Part shown: positions 10,651-22,400 of the stretch, piece after piece | Position numbering within the stretch: position 1 is the stretch's first letter | Layout of the letters: each line of letters begins with the position of its first letter | Translations under genes and position numbers: made by a program | NCBI GenBank assembly: GCA_012064415.1 | Contig: SSNU01000024.1 | Location: 311,812 to 375,811, forward strand | Reading direction: 5' to 3' | Length of the DNA: 64,000 nucleotides | Source of the DNA: Gyrodactylus bullatarudis | Taxonomy: Eukaryota > Platyhelminthes > Monogenea > Gyrodactylidea > Gyrodactylidae | The notes under the pieces: model-generated | What the model saw: only the letters and a program-made list of their open reading frames with translations | Told to the model about the DNA's origin: nothing | The model's database searches: none

Positions 10651-11723
10651 CTAACACAACTGGTTGTAGGGGGTTTTGGTCTCACAGTCCAACTTCCAAT
10701 TGGACGAAGTTCCAGACTCCCTACTCGTGGGCTGTTGGAAATCATTAACCTCTCTCCATTTGTTATCCTTGCTTTGGATGTTTATTGGGAACTTGGCTTT
10801 GGCAAAGTCATCCAAGATCGCCTGGGTTGCATCAGGAAGGTAGATTTCACTGATGATGAGTCCCGTCGAGTTCTCAATGATTGGACAGCTGGCGGCGAAT
10901 AACTGAATTCGACAATTCTTGGTATCATGAATGCGGAGTTGACGTGTGACAATGGAAAATTGCGAATCGTGCGCATCCTCCAGCCAGAGAGAACCGGCTA
11001 TTGGCCGGAGAAAGGTAATTTCACACTTTTTCACATGCTTCACGTAGACATTACCAGGGATACAGTGGACAGTGACCCGACAGCTGTCCAGATTCTCAAT
11101 GAGCAAGGTGGAATTTTCCCCTTTCGGATCGAGTCGCAAGTCTTTGCCGTTGATCTGTCCGCCGAGATAGCAATCGGGACCGATCCCAAGAACCATGAGA
11201 TCGTTCATTCCATGGTTTGCAGAGGAACTCTGGTTCTCCTGCAATGGAATTTGGTCTTCATCCTGCTCCCTGACTCGCGGTTCCTTTCGCTTAGAGAAGG
11301 CAAACTTTTTCTTTGGCTGGACCTTGACTGTGTACGAACTGATTGTTTCACGTAAATCCTTTATTGAAGAAAATCAATGGGTTTTATGTTCATTGTGTAT
11401 AAGATGAGTTTTCTTACCTGAAGTTCTTTGATTACTTTCTCCTGGTCGTAGGCAGACATGAGATTTGACGAAGCATTGAACTGGGCAGTCAACTGATTGA
11501 TGTATTCGTTATTTTCAGAGATGAACGTTTTCAGGTCCTCCTCGGCAGTTGGATCGAATGCCTTGAGACTATTGATGATTTCGGCCTTCTTCTCGAGAAT
11601 GATTTTCTTGTAGTTGACCAGGACAGGGTCAGTTTTATTCAGGGCGATCTGTTCCTTTCTGCGTTGATCTCGTTCGTTGATGCGGTCGAGAAAAGCCTTT
11701 TGGCCCTCGTTACTTTCATCTGT
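10651..11723 (-). CDS. TBCC: Tubulin-folding cofactor C
   Basis: TBCC stimulates GTP hydrolysis by beta-tubulin in the tubulin heterodimer assembly complex. Exons 11418-11723 (306 nt) and 10651-11358 (708 nt) are joined by a 59-nt intron. The first exon encodes the helical spectrin-like N-terminal domain; the second holds the beta-helical C-CAP domain with the QLRIH motif (arginine finger region) and ends in the family's W-x(2)-V-x-D-F segment and S-N-W-K-L near the C-terminus. The first exon has a clear acceptor (TTTCTCCAG) in phase 0 but no in-frame ATG in it, and I found no upstream exon ending in phase 0. The start may be supplied by a spliced leader ending in ATG. The pinin stop lies 263 nt upstream on the same strand and FAF1 starts 302 nt downstream. 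Confidence 0.9.
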
Positions 11724-11986
11724 CTGGAGAAATAAAAATTGATTAATTATTCGTAAAATTCTAAAATCTTTAGTAGAGAATTAGAGAAGTAAAGATTTCG
11801 ACAAAAAATTCTATATTCAAAAAAATTAGTTTAAGAAAGAGCACAGGTTTTTGGAACACGCGCGTATCATAAAAAAACAGGATCAAATTCTGAGTGACTT
11901 TGTACAAATGAATGTTTTGTGTGCACACATGAGACCACAATTGGGAAAGGTTCAGGAGGAACAATGTTGATGGGTGTGTGTGAGAA

Positions 11987-13291
11987 TTAAACTTTGGTCA
12001 CAGTTGAGGCCAGATTATTCCCACCATTCTGGCTAGCTGAAGACTCAGAGTCACTATCAGATTCTGTCCCAGAACTGGATTTGGTACCAGAAGAGGAACT
12101 ACCACTATGCTTCATCTTTTTGGTTGGCAGGGCAATGCTGCTTTTGAGTTCACCGGAGAACTCTTCGTCATCTTCGTCAGTTTCATCATGACTTGCCTCT
12201 GAATCGGCCTTCTTTTCGCGGTCCTGAATGTTTTTCGTGAGACGTTCAGTCATTCGCTTTTTCATCTCCTCAATGTCCACCTTGAGTTTTTGCTCACGAT
12301 GGTAGATTTTATCCAGGAGCAGGTTCTCAGTCTGTTCCAACCTGCGTTTGCTCTCATTGTTTTCACGGGCGGGTAGGTAGAAAATTTGTGGGCTTGTCGT
12401 TGTCATTATATGGCCAATCATTTTTAACGTATTGCTCTTCCAACGTTCAAACTGGAAACAAATGGACATTAAAAACCAATTCAGTTCATAAGAGTGATCA
12501 AGTACTTGATTTAAACTCATTTGCGAGAGAAAACAAATTACATTGATTTCACGCTTCAAAGGCTATCACGAGATGAAAAGAAAAAAATCAAGGCGAAGGG
12601 TTAAAAGGGAGAGGATCGCCCGAAAAATGTGACAAAAGACTCACTTAGAAAAGGATGATTAGTTTAATTTATTTAGAAATTCATGTCAACAACAAAAATC
12701 TCTTTTAGTTGTTGGAGAAAAAATCAATAAAATGGTTGACTCACCTCTGCAATCATGAATTCTTTTCTGGAGTTGATAATAAATTCAGTTTGATTGGCTC
12801 TTCGATTTTTAAAGTTTTCCAGGCGTTCCTGCTTCATTTTTTCGCGTTCCTCTTGCTCTTTCTTTTCGATTCTCTGCTGGATTTCTCGTCGACGCTTTCC
12901 AATCTCAGACTTGTTCAAATCGTCATTCTCCTTTTTGGCAGCAGCCAGCGTCCCCTGGAGGAAGCCAAACATTCTCTTGCTACGTTGTCGATCAACATTC
13001 GTCAAGTCTCGTGATGCATCGATTCTGGACCGAGTTCGATTTATTTGAACAATGGAAGATTGGATAGTTATCGGTTCTGGATTGGATTTAAGAATGATTT
13101 CTCTTTTGCTAGTCTCTTGGTCGCTGTTATCCTTTGAGTCCATCTCTTCGGATCTAATTTTGATACAATTTTAATTTAAAAGCTCACTTGAGGGATTGCT
13201 TGGCAGGAGGAGGGGAATTTAAATCAACACGCACTTTACGATTGGAGGAAATGTCATTATCCAGGTTAAGAATTGTCTCAACACCTGTCAT
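11987..13291 (-). CDS. PNN: Pinin (splicing-associated / exon junction complex factor)
   Basis: Pinin is a nuclear speckle and desmosome-associated protein that works in splicing with the exon junction complex and ASAP/PSAP. Exons 13188-13291, 12745-13153 and 11987-12451 give 326 codons including the stop. The pinin/SDK/MemA core is clear: R-S-K-R-M-F-G-F-L-Q-G-T-L, then a long charged coiled coil with R-R-A-N-Q-T-E, and I-F-Y-L-P-A-R (family consensus FYIPGR). The C-terminus is Ser/Asp/Glu-rich. The protein is much shorter than vertebrate pinin (about 717), lacking the long RS tail. Intron 1 is only 34 nt (13154-13187). The start at 13291 is the first in-frame ATG; an upstream extension cannot be excluded. 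Confidence 0.9.
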
Positions 13292-13479
13292 TATAGAGTC
13301 GATCACTTTTCTTGCCTCTTGAACGCAAATTTAGATTCTATTGTAGTTAAACAAATTTGAGATTTATTTTGAAAGAATGTTTTTTAAAAACTCGTGCTAA
13401 AGTATTGGCAGCAGTTCAAAATTTTGAAAATCATCTCAACATGATTTGACGATAGGAAGCCAAATTTGCTACTATTAAA
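13292..13479. promoter_or_regulatory. Divergent promoter between pinin and the K2P channel
   Basis: Only 188 bp separate the start codons of the two opposed genes, so both transcripts must start from this shared interval unless 5' exons lie elsewhere. I see no TATA box that I trust. This is inferred from layout only. Confidence 0.4.
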
Positions 13480-16400
13480 ATGTATTTAAACATTGGTGGG
13501 TCTGAAGACCAGCCTTCTTCTCATGTTTTCATCGAGCCAGACACGATACTCAAACGAACTCATTCGTCTCGTTCAAAAAGTTCGAGTATTCGGTTTTCTC
13601 AAAACAATTCCTCTAATCACCTCCAAATTCCAGCCTCAAGAAATATTTATCAGCCTCGCCTTGAAAGGAATGCTCACAGTTTTCGCTTTAGCTCCTTCTA
13701 CGATGCCAAAGGAGCTCTTAGATCTAGAATTCCTAACCAACTTTCGGTTAAAATGTCGAACAAATCCACTCAAACCTTGAACCATACTATGAAAGAATCT
13801 ATTGACAATGTCGTCTTTGAGGAGGAGGACGATGAATTCATCCCGACTGAAAAGAATGACAAGAAAAAGGAGACAATCATCGCTGTGGAAGATCACCTGG
13901 AAAGTGAACTCTTGAGCAAGACGATCAAATCACGATTCATCTCGATAATCATCAACTATATCCTCTTATTCCTATTCATTGTGATATCTGCTTGCATTTT
14001 TAATCATTTGGAAAAGAAACATGTCGAAAGCATGTTCGAGGAAGAGAACAGGGACCTAATTCGTACTGTCGCCATCATTGTCAACAACACAAAGTGCTCA
14101 TCAAACTCGCCCACCAAGGACAACTGCTTAGAATGTGAGTCCCTTCTCCTAATTAACTTGATTTGATATTATATTTTTCTATTATAAATGTCCATTGTTT
14201 GCTAGGCAAATGTTTTTGTAGGTACAGAATCGGTAACTTTGGCAACATACAAATCGTGTCGATTTCCCCTCAATAAAATCATCTCCCTTCTCTTATTAGT
14301 AGCGACTAGTAGTATGTCGTTAAGAATGATGAATACGAAAATTATGGGTTTTTTTCTAAAATATAAACTCCAAAAATTCCCCCTGCATTTCCCATCGTTT
14401 AGACAAACATAGAAACAATAACATTACTCTCTCAAAAAAAGATATTTAGATATCAAAGGACATTAAATTCAAGTGTGAGATGATGTAGCTAGCTAGCTAT
14501 GCCAGGGGGAGAAGAAAATATAGATAAATTAAATGGGAAATTTACTCAAGAAGAAGTCATACACATTCTTCTACTCTGAGAGATGAAAAATTTCACCCAT
14601 CAATCAAAATTCATTTGATGACATATTTTCAAGATAACAGTCAGGAACAGTAAAAGAATGACATGATAATAGTAGTATTTTGCAAAAGTCAAGTTTTTAT
14701 TCAGAGTTGTACTCAATTTACAAGAATTCATTCAATTTTATTCAATGAAAATTTACTATAAATTCAAGTGTTTTGTGTGTGTGCAATGAGCGTGTTGAGG
14801 GTCTCTCTTAATCTACCAATAATAAATGTTTGTAAATTTTCATTGAATGACAAAATTTTTTCAATGAAATTTCTAATTTACTACAAACTGAATTACGTCC
14901 CATGGTCTTTTCTTGTCAAGTTGTTCATTAGTTAGTTATTCTAATTAACTGTATTAATAACTTTTTCAAGTGTACACCAGGCACTTGAGATATTCAACTT
15001 GAAAGATACATATCCCATCATGGCTAGTTAGTCAAGGAACAAGTATGCCCTTTGGCCATTAATTCCTCAAGTCTCTCTTTAAGTAGAGAGTAATTTTAAA
15101 AAAGTACCCTCTCTACAAACTGGGTATATTCTGTGAGAAGGATAAACATGGTAGATATCTCGATGATTTCATTTGCAATTCACACAGAACCCACATTTGT
15201 CTATTCCTTTCGGAGTATTAGTTGTAGTATTAAAATGAAGGGGACATTTATTATTGATGTTTTAATCAATAAACCATCCAAAATGAATAATTGCCTAGTT
15301 AAACAAAGCATAATGATAGATTTCTTACGCCACAAGTTGACAAGAAGTAGAAAAAAGAAGGCGTGGGAAATTTACAAGAGAAAAAAAGTATAAAAATCTT
15401 TTGTCCTTACTTCTCTCCTTGAATTGGCCAAGTGTGTGTTTGTTTTTTAACTTGTCTTTAGCCTTTTCAAGACTGGATCCTACCGATTAAATGAATCGGA
15501 GAGAGTTTTAAAGATAAAACCCATTACTGCTATTGCACTATCTTGGCTTAGGCTCAAGGTGACATAAAAATCTTTACTTGAATTCAAGAGTTTTTTCCCA
15601 CAAAAGAACAATACTCAAGTGAGGTTAACCAGGGAAGAGAACGAAAGTGTAATTTCCTGACTTGAACTTTTTACCGCCTGATAATAGCTCATTTCTTGAA
15701 TCAACTTTTTGTGTCAATCAAGTTTAGTTGTTTAATCTCCTTTCAGCTTTATTCGTTGAGTTACGTAGCAATAAATGCTCCCTATTCATTTAATACTCGG
15801 AAAATCTGAAAGCTCAAATTCTTTTCCCTCCCACTCAAGATTGAATAAATAAATAAATACACCTTCAACTATACACTACCTTGGCCTATGGCTTTTTCAC
15901 ACTAGTATTTCTTTTATCATTATTGTAAAGTATTGCCACTGATGATGCTTTATGAAATGTACAGTTGGCCTCAATATGAACACCTTTTTTCTAATTCTCA
16001 AAATATGATTTTAACTGGATTTTCTGTTCTACAGTTTGATTACAATGTTTTAATGTTTTAATCAAATATTTAATCGAGAAAAACACATTTTTTGAAAATG
16101 ATGAATACATTTACGGGTTTTCCGGACGTATACGAAGCTATACGAATATTTCTAACCAATAATAATCTGATATATATTCCCATAAACCTTAATTTTCTAT
16201 TTCACACGTTGGAAAATCTCAATTCTCGTAGCTCAAAAATTGCCATCAGATAAAAACTCAAAAACATGGTGGTTTTCTAGGAAAAAAAACTCATTCTTCA
16301 ATCATTTTAAATCGAGTGACTCAAGGGAAAGATGGGCACCAAAACCCTTGAGTTTATTTTGTATATGAGTACTAGAGATTTAACGAATTTTGACCTTTTA

Positions 16401-19400
16401 TTAAAGTTTTCCGTGAATTTCCCCATATAATTTTGATAAATTCTCTTGTAGGCATAAAATTCTATTACTATTTTTATTCATTGAAAATCTAGCGGCATTT
16501 TTAAAAAAAGGCTGACCTTCAACCTTGAATATTATCACAGACACAGCATTTTGATACTTGATCTTTAATGAAATAACGTTTAGAATTCATAGTATTATTA
16601 TCATTTGAGTAGGTTTTGTTTGATGCATTTTTCGACTGCATTCTTAAATGATTCCACTATTTGTGTTTCTATGTGGTACAACAGACAATCCGGAAAACTC
16701 ACACAATATCCCATTTTCCTGTTTGCTTGGACAGTTCTTCCAGTTTCGTTCTCCATTCCCCTCCCAACAGCAAACAAACAAACTAACAAAGGAAGCAATT
16801 TAGTCTTTTTTTTTCTAATTTTATTTTTTTTAATAATAATCATTATATTTTAGAATGTTTCCCCCTTTTTTCACTTATCGATTATAAAACATTATAATGT
16901 TCTTCTCTTCCTCACACACACACACTCCCTCCACTACAAATTCACAACTATCGATTATTAAAAATATCCATTAGAGCACTGCTTCTTCTTCTTTTCCAGA
17001 TTTCCCACGCGGTCTACGGTGATTATTCATGCCTATAGGATTCCCTTGAATCTTTTTTGATTTAACCCTGAAAATGTCTATGAATGGTCCTTGGTTTTTT
17101 TTTATAACATCCACATTTAGAGAATTCCATTTCATAACAGGCCCAACTAGTATTCGTATTTAATCTTGAGTCAATCCACAGACCCTCAACAGAACAAGCT
17201 GGTCGTACAAATTTTGGATTCTACTGAACTGAATAACAAAACGTAAAAGAATCGTAAAAAGTGCAAAGTCCCTTCCTAACTGATTATCAAGATGTTTCAA
17301 TTTCACGTTATATTCAATTAGATTTAGACACGATTTCAACCCCCTCTTCACAGTTTATGAGAAATAAATCTGCAAAAAGACACAGTTTTTACACTAAACT
17401 TTAAAAATCCATGGGATAATTCCTGAAATTCGAATTACCTAGACTGTTTTTCTTCAGATCTTGTTCTTGACGAGCATTATATTCTATTCAGAATTGATTA
17501 TTTATGCATATTAAGAGTATTCCATTTAGCCTATTCATGTGTGTAACATCATCTCAAAAGCTTCAGGAACCATGCTAGTAAAAAATTTATCCAAAGTACC
17601 TTTTGTAGGTATAGTTTTTGGTTGCCTTAAAAGACATCCCTCACTGTCTCTTCAGTCTCTTGAAAGTCTGGAAATACCCTCATCAGAAGAAGGGGAAGTA
17701 TCTCGGTCCAGAAGAACTCGAAATAAACCTGATTATTTTAAATATTGACAACGGGAAATTTTCTAGAATATTCTATTCTCTCAATGAAGTACATTACGCT
17801 AACCACTAACTAAATGATCATTGAGAAATGGAATGTTCTAGAAAAGAATAATTCAATGAATTTTACTATTTTTGATTGAGTAAAAATACGGAGAGTGAAC
17901 CAGTTCTGTTATTTCTATTTTGCAATAAAGACGTATTCCAAGTTTCAAAAATACAATCGTATTCGTTGCTGTCCGTATCTCTCTATCAAAGAATTCGTTT
18001 CTTCCCTTCATCATTACCAGTGCCAACGCAAGAATGGTAAACACACTGAAACATTTAACACAACTTGCATGAAATATTCATGACTGGGGACATGAATCTC
18101 GTTCATTCAATGCAAATCCCTATTGGGCATTATACACTCATATCCAGTGTATATTTGTGCATCTAGGAATAACATAACACAAAAGAATGCAACAAAATAA
18201 AATCTCTTTTTTCCCCATTCTGACACTCTATAGTGTGATATTTCCCTTTTGAAAAGTCACTCTTGAGTCAACTGTATCAAGGTTTATATTTTATAACATT
18301 GCTTACATTCAAATAAGCCTTTTTCTTCTTGTTCGAATCAAAGACTTGTGGTCTATCGAAATCAGATTTATTTTCTCATAGATTATGTTTTATTTTTGAT
18401 ATTAATTTATTAAAAAATAAAATCTAAATTTTCATTCAAGATGTAAATCATCTTCAGATGTTGTTCACATTTGCTATTAATTACAGGTAAGACACACATT
18501 GGGCAAATTGAATTTTCAAATTCATCCTCCTGAATAAGGATAGACTCTCTTTTTATGGAGGTATAAGGAACCCCTCTCTTTACCCACAAGAATATGCATT
18601 TTCGTTGTTCCATGGTGTCTTAGCATTCACTGATTGCTAATCAAAGTCACTTTGAGAAAAATTTAGAAATATGTGAGAAAATACATGTTTAGAACCAAAT
18701 GTACATTTCTTAAAGGATCATAAGTGGTCTCTCTTTATAATTAATTAAAATTTTCCAAAAATAGTAATGTGTCGTGAAAAAAATCTAAAAGAGTTTATAT
18801 AACCTGATAAAATTGTGAACCAACAACTATATATAACACTATAATTAGTCAGCATTCAAAAACCAAACTCAGACTCAGCATCACCGTAATTATTTTGATA
18901 TCCCCTTACCCAGAGTACACACTAATTCAATTGGGTAGTGAAATGAAATATTTCCATCCTTCTAATATTCAAAAATTCCCATATATTAACTAAAAAATCG
19001 TTAAATTTCTCCTAGTTTCACAAAAAATTCTTCTCGACATGTGAAAAAAGACTTACTTTTTTACTATTTTCATTTGAAATGCCGCAAAGACTATTCCAAA
19101 AATCTTTTTTTTCCATGTCTATTCTTGTGGCAGGTTGAAAAAATCTGTAAATAATAAGTAATGGGACTAAAATGAATTCAAACAAATCTGGGTAACATTA
19201 GAAAGATAACTTATCACTCTTTATAAAAGAAAGACAAATATTTATTTCCCCAGACACTTTTCTATTCGATGCATCTAATAAATTATTTATTTTCCGTAAT
19301 TTCCATTTTCGAAAACTAAATTTAAAACTTCTGATATGCTATTTCCCGTTTATCCTAAAATCGTCAATTTTTCCCAAATCAATATGATTTCTTCAGGGTC

Positions 19401-22400
19401 TATTCAGAATATATTTATCATATTAATTTGAAGTAAAAATCTGATTTTAAAAAATCATAATCTGTTAAATAATTCAAAATTTATCACCTCTCGTAGTAGA
19501 TTCATTGAAAAATGGTGTTTGAATTTAATAGTCGCATAAAAACATTCCAAATCTCTAGAAGCTTTTTTCTAAATGTCTAAATTTGGATAGTCCTTTGCTG
19601 GGACGGCATTAGAAAACTACTTAGCTCTTAGTACAGCTACAAATTTTAAATTCTAAAACAGAGACTCCAACTGCCTCATTTCTCCCATGTTTTTCGTCCA
19701 GTTATTGTAATTTCTCACGTTTTTCTCACAACTTTGCCCAGTGGACATACTGGAATGTTGGAAAATACACGAGAAAGTGAAGAAAAAACTGGTCACTCTT
19801 TTACTTTTACTCTGCTACACCTGATGCTTGAATAAATAAATTGTTTACATTTAAATAGCATGGTACATACCCACAAAGATACTCTGTCTCTCTGTCGTGG
19901 AAATTTTGATAATAATTTAAAAATTTAAATGTTTATCTATTACAAGGAATCAATCGACGATAAGGACACAAAATGATGTTAAACTAAAACCACACATACA
20001 CCCCCCTCTTCCACCCAGTTATCCAAAAATCCAATACAATCCCAATTGTATAGTTTCTTTTTTGTGCGGGAAAAACTTGATTTTTTTATCACAAAATAAT
20101 CTACAAATTAAATTCCATTTAACAAAAATGTTGTTGGATTTATAATTTATAATCAGTTTATCCCTTCACCTGCACTTGTTACTGTTTAAGCTGGATAGAT
20201 TTAAATACACAACATACTCCCTTAGTCTATATAGTAATAATAATAATAAATCAAATTTAGTTTAGTTTTTCAGGACTAAATTTTACTAATAAACTTCTAG
20301 TGTCTAATTAATCAAAACTTTTTATGAAATGGGTTCAGAACCCTATTTTTAACATGTCTAAAACTTACACGAGATAAGTTTAATATTTTTTTACAAGTAT
20401 AAAACATAAATAAGTTCTTTTATTTTCTATCGTGAATCTCAACCAATAGAATTGAATCTTTAAAATTCTAACTAAATTTCTAGGCTTGAAAATAAACGAT
20501 CATTCTCTTAAGCGTCTACAATTAGAGAGTTATGGACGATTAGTAGTTCACTTGGTGTTCTATCTCATTTGGATGTTCTTCCTCCCTATATATTACTCGT
20601 AAAAATAGTGAAGAAGGGGGAGGGGAATTATATGAACTCAAGGCAAGTAAACAAGGCCATAGACGATACTCTCTTTCTTATTCTGTGTTTCCACTGATCA
20701 ATCGACGTCTGAATAATTCATCAACTTTCAAAGATGGCTCTCTCCTTATTTGGTATTTTTTGCATTCTGGCCAACTCTTTCTTTCTTCCCCGAAACAAGT
20801 GACAATTAATTATTTATTCTTTGTTTTTTTTATAATGTAATTGTTGCCTCTAAATTTAAGTCCCCTGCTTGAAAAGATTCATATAGTTCAGATTCGGATT
20901 CGTCTGAAAAAAATCCGAAAAAGTGTCGAAGAAATTTTTCGTGTTAGACAATCAAAATTCAAGAGTTTACAACATGTCTCAAAGTTATTTGATATCTTCC
21001 TATTCTTCGCGAGAACCATCTCAAAGTGTACCTTGATCGTTCTTAAAGCTTTAATAATAATAGATCAATGAGTGTATTTTTATCTATATAGTCGAGCTCT
21101 ATACAAGTTATAATGATTATACAGTCTAACAGGGACATATAGTCTACTTATCAAATTTAACTCTGGGGGTAAATATCCAAACTCGAGTATTTGACCCAAT
21201 CTTAGCAATTGAAGGAAAAATAATAATTTTCAAACTAATATTCAACAAGATCCGCTGTTTTTTCAAATTCTTTTTCTTTAATCGATAAAAAGAATTTAAT
21301 CTATTTGTCTTTGTTACGATAAAAGTGTAAAATTTCACAATAATCTATTTTAACCCTGGTCCGAAATATTTAATTTAGGGTTAATTCCAAAAGTAGCCCC
21401 CCAAAAGTGGGAATAATTCCAAGACTAGCTCCATTCCAGAAATTTTTTCTCAGATTTAGCCCCAACTTTTTCGAGAATCAACCCCATCGTAATTCAGTTC
21501 ATCGAAAATTTCAACCTTTTTTGAAATATTTCTCTCAAATTATCCTCAACTGAATGCATCGTTTATAAAGACAATATGTTTATGAATCTCTATGAATAAT
21601 CTATATATATGTTGCAGCTAATATGTCAAATCAGCTAGTGTTGATATGATTACGATATTATCTTTGAGTCATATTAGCTAGCTAAAACCATTAATCAATG
21701 AAATTGGCTAGCTAATATAAACTTATTTTACTCATTTTAAATGAACAGAATTTTAGTTTATGAAAAGATTATCAGGTTCCGAAAATAAATTTATGTTTAT
21801 TTATTGGTACAATTTGTTGATTGGTGACATTTACTATTGCATTTAAGGCCATATTTTTTACATTTGCATCTATTTGTTGAGCATGATTTCAAACAAGTGC
21901 ATTTGACAAAACCTTGGCCATTACCGAGGGAACTTAGACGAGCAATTTCCCTTAGACTTTTTTCATCATCAAAGATATTACATTCTTCGATAAGGATTTC
22001 ATCAATGACTTCAAATTGGCTTCTGGAGAATATCCATATTCAGTTGATATCTTGAATAGATCCTTATCTTGATTAATTTCGGTAATAATTCCAATTATGA
22101 ATCCAGGAATTGACTTATTCTGAATTTCATTCAGAAAGGTGTTGAAAGTTGTTCTGGCAAGGTCTTCTCGCGAGGTATCCATTTTAAAAATGAAGAGATA
22201 TTCTATTTGATATTTCAAAAATACTAATATAGGCCCTTGTGAAAAATAATTTTATCAAGATGGGAATCAAATAGAAGACTTAGTATCAATCCCTTCAATA
22301 GTAACCAAGAGAAAAGAAAAAAGTTGCTAGAAACTAAATATCAGCTAGCTAGAATAAAACAAGCCTTGAAATCATATTAGCTAGCTAAAACCAATATTCT

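Noticed and set aside
11770..11964. Minus-strand frame as the 5' exon of TBCC
   Set aside because: It ends at a stop before the TBCC acceptor and has no phase-0 donor.
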